DNA of 64,000 bases from Siphonodentalium dalli. Taxonomy: Eukaryota > Mollusca > Scaphopoda > Gadilida > Siphonodentaliidae. A program made the position numbers and the translations under genes. Each line of letters begins with the position of its first letter. Position 1 is the first letter of the stretch. The notes beneath the pieces were generated by a model. It worked only from the letters and a program-made list of their open reading frames with translations. It ran no database searches and was not told the DNA's origin. The stretch covers positions 147,181,379-147,245,378 of the forward strand of contig CP136063.1 of the NCBI GenBank assembly GCA_032622095.1. The letters are read 5' to 3'. Shown here one piece after another: positions 58,902 to 64,000 of the stretch.

Positions 58902-59607
58902 CACATCGTGCAAGCGAAGATAAACAAAAACAAAAGAAACAAGATCATATCGGTTGTCTCTGCTCGAGTACGTATTCTCAGATTGTCGATGGTATGCGCG
59001 TGCGTACGATGCACAGCTATTCGTTACTGCGACCTTTATCATCTCGCGGACGTCTTTGGAACTCAACACCTGGAAACACGTGGTGAAGTTAGAAACCCCT
59101 GCTATCTCTAGCTACGGTATACATCATTGGTAATTGCCATTATAATAAGCCAAAACGTCAAAGCGCGTGCGAAACGCATGCCGGGATTCAAACAGATGTT
59201 ATCTATTTCTACCCCAAATGATGTCGTCTTCGGCCGCATCCTTAAAGGATTCGTGGTGAGATGAGTATCCCGTGTGCCAGATTTAATTGGCATTTCCCCC
59301 GATATTGTCAATTTATAGATACCTTTTGTTTTATGTATGATTGTGGAGTATATATCCCGAGTCGCCGTTCTGACATCAGATAAGGTGCACCAAGCCGTGC
59401 ATGAACTGGTCTTGTCTGACGTTAGTGGTGGGAGGACTTCGACGGTCAAGGGGCTCAACCTTCAAATAACATTTTTGCGTCAGTCGATGAGTTATTAGAG
59501 TCCCCGCACCTAGATAGCTGGTGTCTGGGTTGATTTGTTGAAAATCGTTCGCATTACATACCGATATTATTTGGGTGTCGTCCCTAATTTATTCCAATAT
59601 ATACTCC
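58902..59607. other. Intergenic DNA, one unrecognised frame
   Basis: A 116-codon minus-strand frame (59108-59458) is the only sizeable frame. It has no motif I recognise and no clear start or splice context. No repeats. Confidence 0.4.
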
Positions 59608-59672
59608 GAGAATACAAAGATCCGAGACTCCGAAGGTCCGATATTCCGAAATTCCGATACACTCCGAAGGTC
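59608..59672 (+). repeat. TCCGAAGG minisatellite, distal cluster
   Basis: ATACTCCGAGAATAC, ACTCCGAAGGTCCGATATTC and ACACTCCGAAGGTCTGA form a short degenerate cluster. Single ATTCCGAGGGTT-like words follow to about 60080. Confidence 0.7.
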
Positions 59673-61740
59673 TGATTATTATAATAGGGCGGGCAAATGA
59701 TATGCATTTAATTTAATTTAATTTAATTTGAAGACTCTATACCATTGTTTTATAATTGAATGTGCAAACGGCAAATGATGTAAGAATGTGGTGACGTTGG
59801 AAGCAGTCTCACCAGTCCCAACTATATATATTAGAATATGTATACCTATCAGATTCCTTAGTCGGAGAGTTCGATTGCATTGGTCAGCGCTATGGTTCAT
59901 TATATTCCGAGGGTTGGATAGTAGTCCAATGATTCAGTTGAGAAAGGGCCTATTTGGGAGTGCCAAACGAACCATCGACCAACAATAACTATAGCACTAT
60001 CCCAATTTGGGCAGTTCGTTAGTCTAATGGTTCGACATATAGTGCGGTGGCTCATCTATTCGTGAGTTCCATACCCCGAGGGTTCGAACAATTCGATGAC
60101 CCCAATAAAATCAGCCTGGTGAATTTGTTGAAATCACCAGAGTATTTCATACAAGTTTATTTTACCAAGATGAACGGAATCATGCATGTAAATTTACCCT
60201 GGTGTTGTTTGTTTGTTTGTTTTTGTTTTGTTTTGTTTTTTACAGAAATACACCATGAGTGTTTTTGCTCCGATATCAGCTTACAAAGTCGGCCAGGTGT
60301 TTCAACAAAATTCACCCTATATATAGTATATTTCCTCCGCTACTTGCAATTTGAGCATTGTATTTTCACCATGCATGGTGTTTCCTCTCCTACTATTGGC
60401 GCTACGCGCCTCGGTGATGCCGAATAACGCGCCTTCTGAAAAAGCGGGGTATGCACGCGGCCATGCATTGGGACTGTCGATCATGCAGTGCCCTGTTCAG
60501 CTTTCTCCATATGGACGATCATTTAGGCCTAACATCATCGGCTGCATGTTTGGAAATAAGGAACATGGAACGCCTGTTGACCCGCCCCTTTCAAGTTGGA
60601 CAAGATATTTATCATTTATAAGTAAATGTATATTACCTTTTCCAGTTTTATGCTGGAGATACAAAATATGGTACTTCAACTATTTAAGTGACTCAATCGG
60701 GATCATGGAGCGGTTTTTCTGGGGTATTTGGTGAATTTGGTGTGATATAATTTTGGTGAACGTCAGAGCTGCCATTCATGTGGTGCTTGTGTGAGCCAAG
60801 AAACCAGTTCCCACAGTTATCTGAGTCTTCCATCACGTGTGTCAAGATCCCCAATAATTCGCCAGGGGGCGTTCTGACGAATTCTTGTGACTTTCGCACA
60901 CAGGTATGGTAAGTTTGCATTGCATGCATGCAAGTGTTACTCCCGTGCCAAGACTTCGTTCACCGGGATTACTCGATAATCTATCCGTCATACTATGGCC
61001 GGTGGCGTCGAGTCTTTTGATGGTTCCACTAAGCCCCGGGGTTAGAGCGATTTACCAGTTTATATTTTCTAATTGATCGAGCCGGGCCACAGAACGGGAC
61101 GGGATTAGTATGGAGAAGGGAACACATGACGCAGAAATGTCTGTGTCTGATGTAAAATTATCAGTGACACGCGATGAATTAATTATAATGAGGCTAATAA
61201 CCATCATAAGGTGCATAACATCCATGCAAATCATTCACCCCAACTGCGAGTAGTCATACGCACATGGTGAATATTCAAATGGCATCTTTGAGGGTTTGGG
61301 ATATTTCGTGAGTAAAATATAATGGGCTTGCAATAGCCTGCACTGTGGTCTGTGGACCGTCGGATACAACGCTTGTACATTAGGAATGTTGGGTTGCTGG
61401 TACAATGTTATAGAGTTTACTAGTACATGGGCTGATAATAGCTATATTTTTAATGACTACAAAGTTTGAAGTATTTGTATTGTATTTAAGAATTTCGGGA
61501 GGTTTAAGTATTGTATTTGTAATCAAATACTTAAAAATTTGGAGAGTATTTCCATTATTATTTTGATTAAATTTCGCCATAGATTTTTTTGTTTTTTTAG
61601 AAAGTCGAGATAAAACATACTAATGTAGAATACATACGTAATAGTATATACTAATGTATATACGCTATTACATATGTAGTACTATGTATATTTGAATATA
61701 GCCAGTGGATGAATTGGGTATGTTTCGTCAATTGCTGACA
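59673..61740. other. Intergenic DNA, no gene recognised
   Basis: Two overlapping plus-strand frames (60047-60427 and 60351-60734, 126-127 codons) lie in a slightly GC-richer patch without recognisable motifs. A TACGTAATAGTATA/TATACGCTATTACATA palindrome is near 61630-61675. A TTAAT pentamer run lies at 59708-59731. Confidence 0.45.
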
Positions 61741-62150
61741 ATAGCCAGGTTCAGCCACACATACCTGTAACTTGTGTTGCTATTGTAAACGAGTCACTGG
61801 ACTCACATGACCATTCCGCCTACGCACAATGAAGTTATGTGTCCAACATGTAGAGGAATAATCCAATCTTCTAACAACTGAGAGGGCAACCAATGTTTGG
61901 CGGGTAGTTGTGTCTCTGCAGAAAGATTCGGAATTTATTGAATCCAACTAAGCATATTGGTGGTCACATTGTGGACAACTTGTCTCTACCACTGGCTTAT
62001 TGTTTATACGTTCTCCTACAAGTTGAGCAGGTACCTCAAAATATGAAGCTTTGTCGCCATAAAATTATATGACTTTTCCCATATCCATAGCAACACCATA
62101 ATAAACACACATTACAAGTTACTCATACGTGTGGCTGAACCTGGCTAATA
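61741..62150. mobile_element. MITE K, ~410 bp
   Basis: AGCCAGGTTCAGCCACAC at the left end is matched by GTGTGGCTGAACCTGGCT at the right, followed on the inside by a second paired AGTAACTTGT-like block and GTTGCTAT. The interior is non-coding. The target duplication is not clear. Confidence 0.75.
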
Positions 62151-63077
62151 TTGCTGGGTGTCCAAGACAACACCGAAGACAAAATAAATTTGTCCATGAG
62201 CAATATATTCTAGAGGTGAACAAGCAGGGATAGATAAGGAAACCAGTTTTCTCTGAAACCTTTTTATTCTAAAATGAATGTGGTGCATGATGGCATGCTA
62301 AAAGTAAATAAATAATGTTATAACAATAAATAATGATGTAAAAACAATGTACATCAAACGGAACTACAAGTCTCCTTGCATAAATTCTATGTGTACTCTA
62401 TTTGAATCTATTGTTCATGCAAAAATACTCAAAATCTTTATCTACAAGTTTTGTCCCATAAACCTTTTATTTTTTGTCTTGGCATATGAACACTGATCGA
62501 CTAAGTTGTCTGTAATATAATATTAAAATGGCATTATGTCCGAATCTTCTTATAATGTGTCTTTGAAAAGAAACAGGAAATTTCACATCTGATCTTTTCT
62601 TTAGCGACTATGTGGTCTCATATTTCTTTTATATTGGACTGCATACACCAAGACAGTTAAGGATCGACAATGCATACACAATTTAATGTCATGTCAAGGG
62701 AAATCTAAAACAGATTGGCCACTGTCACCTATATAAAATACCAGTTCAGCAAATATTATCTAGAGAAGACTGACTGACTGCTGTCAGAAAAAGAAAGAGA
62801 TAGAGAAAAAGAAATAATGAGAAAAAAACAGTGTTAATAACATATAATAGATATCTTAAATTAAACTCTGAATTTGGCTCATAGATCATAGTGATTATTT
62901 CTCAAGAAAGCTACATTTGTTACAAGAAAATTTCCAGTTATAAACCAAGACTTTTAGAAGCACATGTCTATATCCAACAGAAATATTCTTACACCAATGG
63001 AACTATGGTCAACCATAAACAATAAGCACTGGGACTATAATTAGACTGCAGTAATGCCCGATGTATATGACCCTTTA
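62151..63077. other. Intergenic DNA, no gene seen
   Basis: AT-rich sequence without recognisable frames or repeats. Confidence 0.45.
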
Positions 63078-63158
63078 ACCACAGCAGAATTATGGGAAAT
63101 TTTTCAGGATTTAGTCGGAAATATGGCTTGTTGCCATTCATCAGAAAGCTCTCACTGA
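63078..63158 (+). mobile_element. Half copy of palindromic element L
   Basis: Directly after a TTAA (63074-63077), CCACAGCAGAATTATGGGAA through ATGGCTTGTTGCCATTCATC matches one arm of the 13.4-kb palindrome. The other arm is absent; sequence diverges after AGAAAGCTCTC. Confidence 0.75.
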
Positions 63159-64000
63159 GTTTTGTTGTTGCTAAATATCTTGCAGTTTGCAAATTAGCAT
63201 AATTAGGGATATCACATAATGGTTGGGGAACCAGTGATTTGTTTTCAATATAGTAGAAACTTTTCTCCAAAGCTTTCAAGGTGTAAATCACCTTTGGCCA
63301 TAATACTAGTGAGAGTATTTAGTACTAAAGCATGACAGATATGCAGAACAAAAACTGAGAATCACTTATGTGATAGAAGTATTGGAGACATTTCAGCATT
63401 CAATGAATAGTCAAATTATTCCCTTGTCATTTGCAAATCACTAACTTCAGTAATTTCCTATAGCATATGCTTTGGATAAGTTCACTTCTAATAACCAAGG
63501 GAACTGTGGGCACAACATTCAGAAAAGGGCACAGTTTTATTCAGAGGTAGTGCATATATAGGTATAGTTTTTTTTTAATCTTCTTCAAACCCCATAAAAT
63601 AACTTTATTCTGGAAGCTGATTATCATTCCCAGCATCAGTTGTTGACAAATGAATATAAATTATGTAATGGGATTTAAAAAGAAATGGTATTTGGTAGAA
63701 ATAGAAATTTCATACCAAAACTGTATAGATCGATTTGCACATTAAGTGCAAATCAGACTCTACAGTCAGATTTGCTCATGAGCCAGACCTGGCTGATATA
63801 TAAGGTTTTTTCCCCGAATGTCTGTGGAAACAAACAATGCAGTTTGTTCCCCCCTGTGTATGTTGGTGCTCCCTCCCCTGGCGGAGGACTAGTGATGCAG
63901 CTGCTCCCTTCTGCTTCAGCACCCCTGTTCTAACAGCAGTTTAGAACATGGTAGTATAGAACATGAATTCAGCAGTGGTTAGGTGCATGTGATATGCTAA
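63159..64000. other. Intergenic DNA to the window edge
   Basis: No repeat or gene is recognised. An 82-codon frame at 63685-63933 and a 100-codon minus-strand frame overlapping the L fragment have no family features. Confidence 0.45.

Noticed and set aside
59108-59458. 116-codon minus-strand frame as a host gene
   Set aside because: No recognised domain, no clear start context and no splice signals; kept only as a remark.
60047-60734. Two overlapping 126-127 codon frames with hydrophobic stretches as membrane proteins
   Set aside because: The hydrophobic part is encoded by a GTTTGTTTGTTTT-type low-complexity tract, and the frames overlap without family features.

Overview
The window reads as eukaryotic, intergenic and repeat-dominated DNA from an animal, most likely a marine invertebrate. 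The evidence is the AT-rich background, the many TACATGTA and TACCGGTA words, an APE-type LINE whose ORF1 is an esterase, a THAP first exon with a splice donor, and a pseudogene of a protein family I know from cnidarian, mollusc and hemichordate gene models. I cannot name the species. I found no intact host gene, no tRNA or rRNA, and no prokaryotic operon. All clear protein-coding remnants belong to mobile elements or sit inside them.

Layout. 1-10 kb: an inverted-repeat (foldback) element (1673-2792), TCCGAAGG minisatellites (5.4-6.0 kb), a 129-bp tandem repeat (6.6-7.1 kb), a TTAA-flanked MITE (7542-8035) and a GAGATATCTC palindrome satellite (8125-8650). 10-19 kb: a hairpin of precursor-miRNA size, a 0.8-kb tandem duplication holding a 275-bp palindrome, a 1.3-kb element with CGCTTAAGCG subterminal arrays and a 206-bp central palindrome, and a 543-bp TTAA MITE. 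19.7-23.6 kb: a 3.8-kb element with ~575-bp inverted arms that holds two minisatellites and a THAP exon. 23.7-37.5 kb: a 1.87-kb DNA element (E1) split by an 11.9-kb array. The array has eight copies of a 647-bp inverted-terminal-repeat element (M) alternating with eight copies of a ~0.84-kb spacer (B). 37.6-42.5 kb: a second palindrome satellite, a second copy of the 18.3-19.1 kb block, and a second, inverted, unoccupied copy of the split element (E2) set inside a TCATACGCGG minisatellite. 42.5-49.6 kb: a LINE tail fragment, a CG-rich repeat and a near-complete minus-strand LINE with ORF1 (SGNH esterase) and ORF2 (endonuclease, RT, zinc knuckle). 50-54 kb: two more TTAA MITEs, one nested in a large foldback. 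54.4-58.9 kb: a 4.5-kb element with ~968-bp terminal inverted repeats, a decayed protein gene and a 1.3-kb minisatellite. 59-64 kb is mostly featureless.

The most interesting object is the M/B array. M elements are flanked by TTAA inside the array. One B-B junction (28685-28688) has a single intact TTAA and no M, which is the product expected of a precise excision or of a site never filled. The array's outer target is preserved empty in the paralogous E2 copy. Several unrelated families in the window (M, D, H, L) share the TTAA target, so one TTAA-specific transposase class may have mobilised many non-autonomous elements here. All similarity statements come from reading the sequence by eye; no alignment or database search was run.
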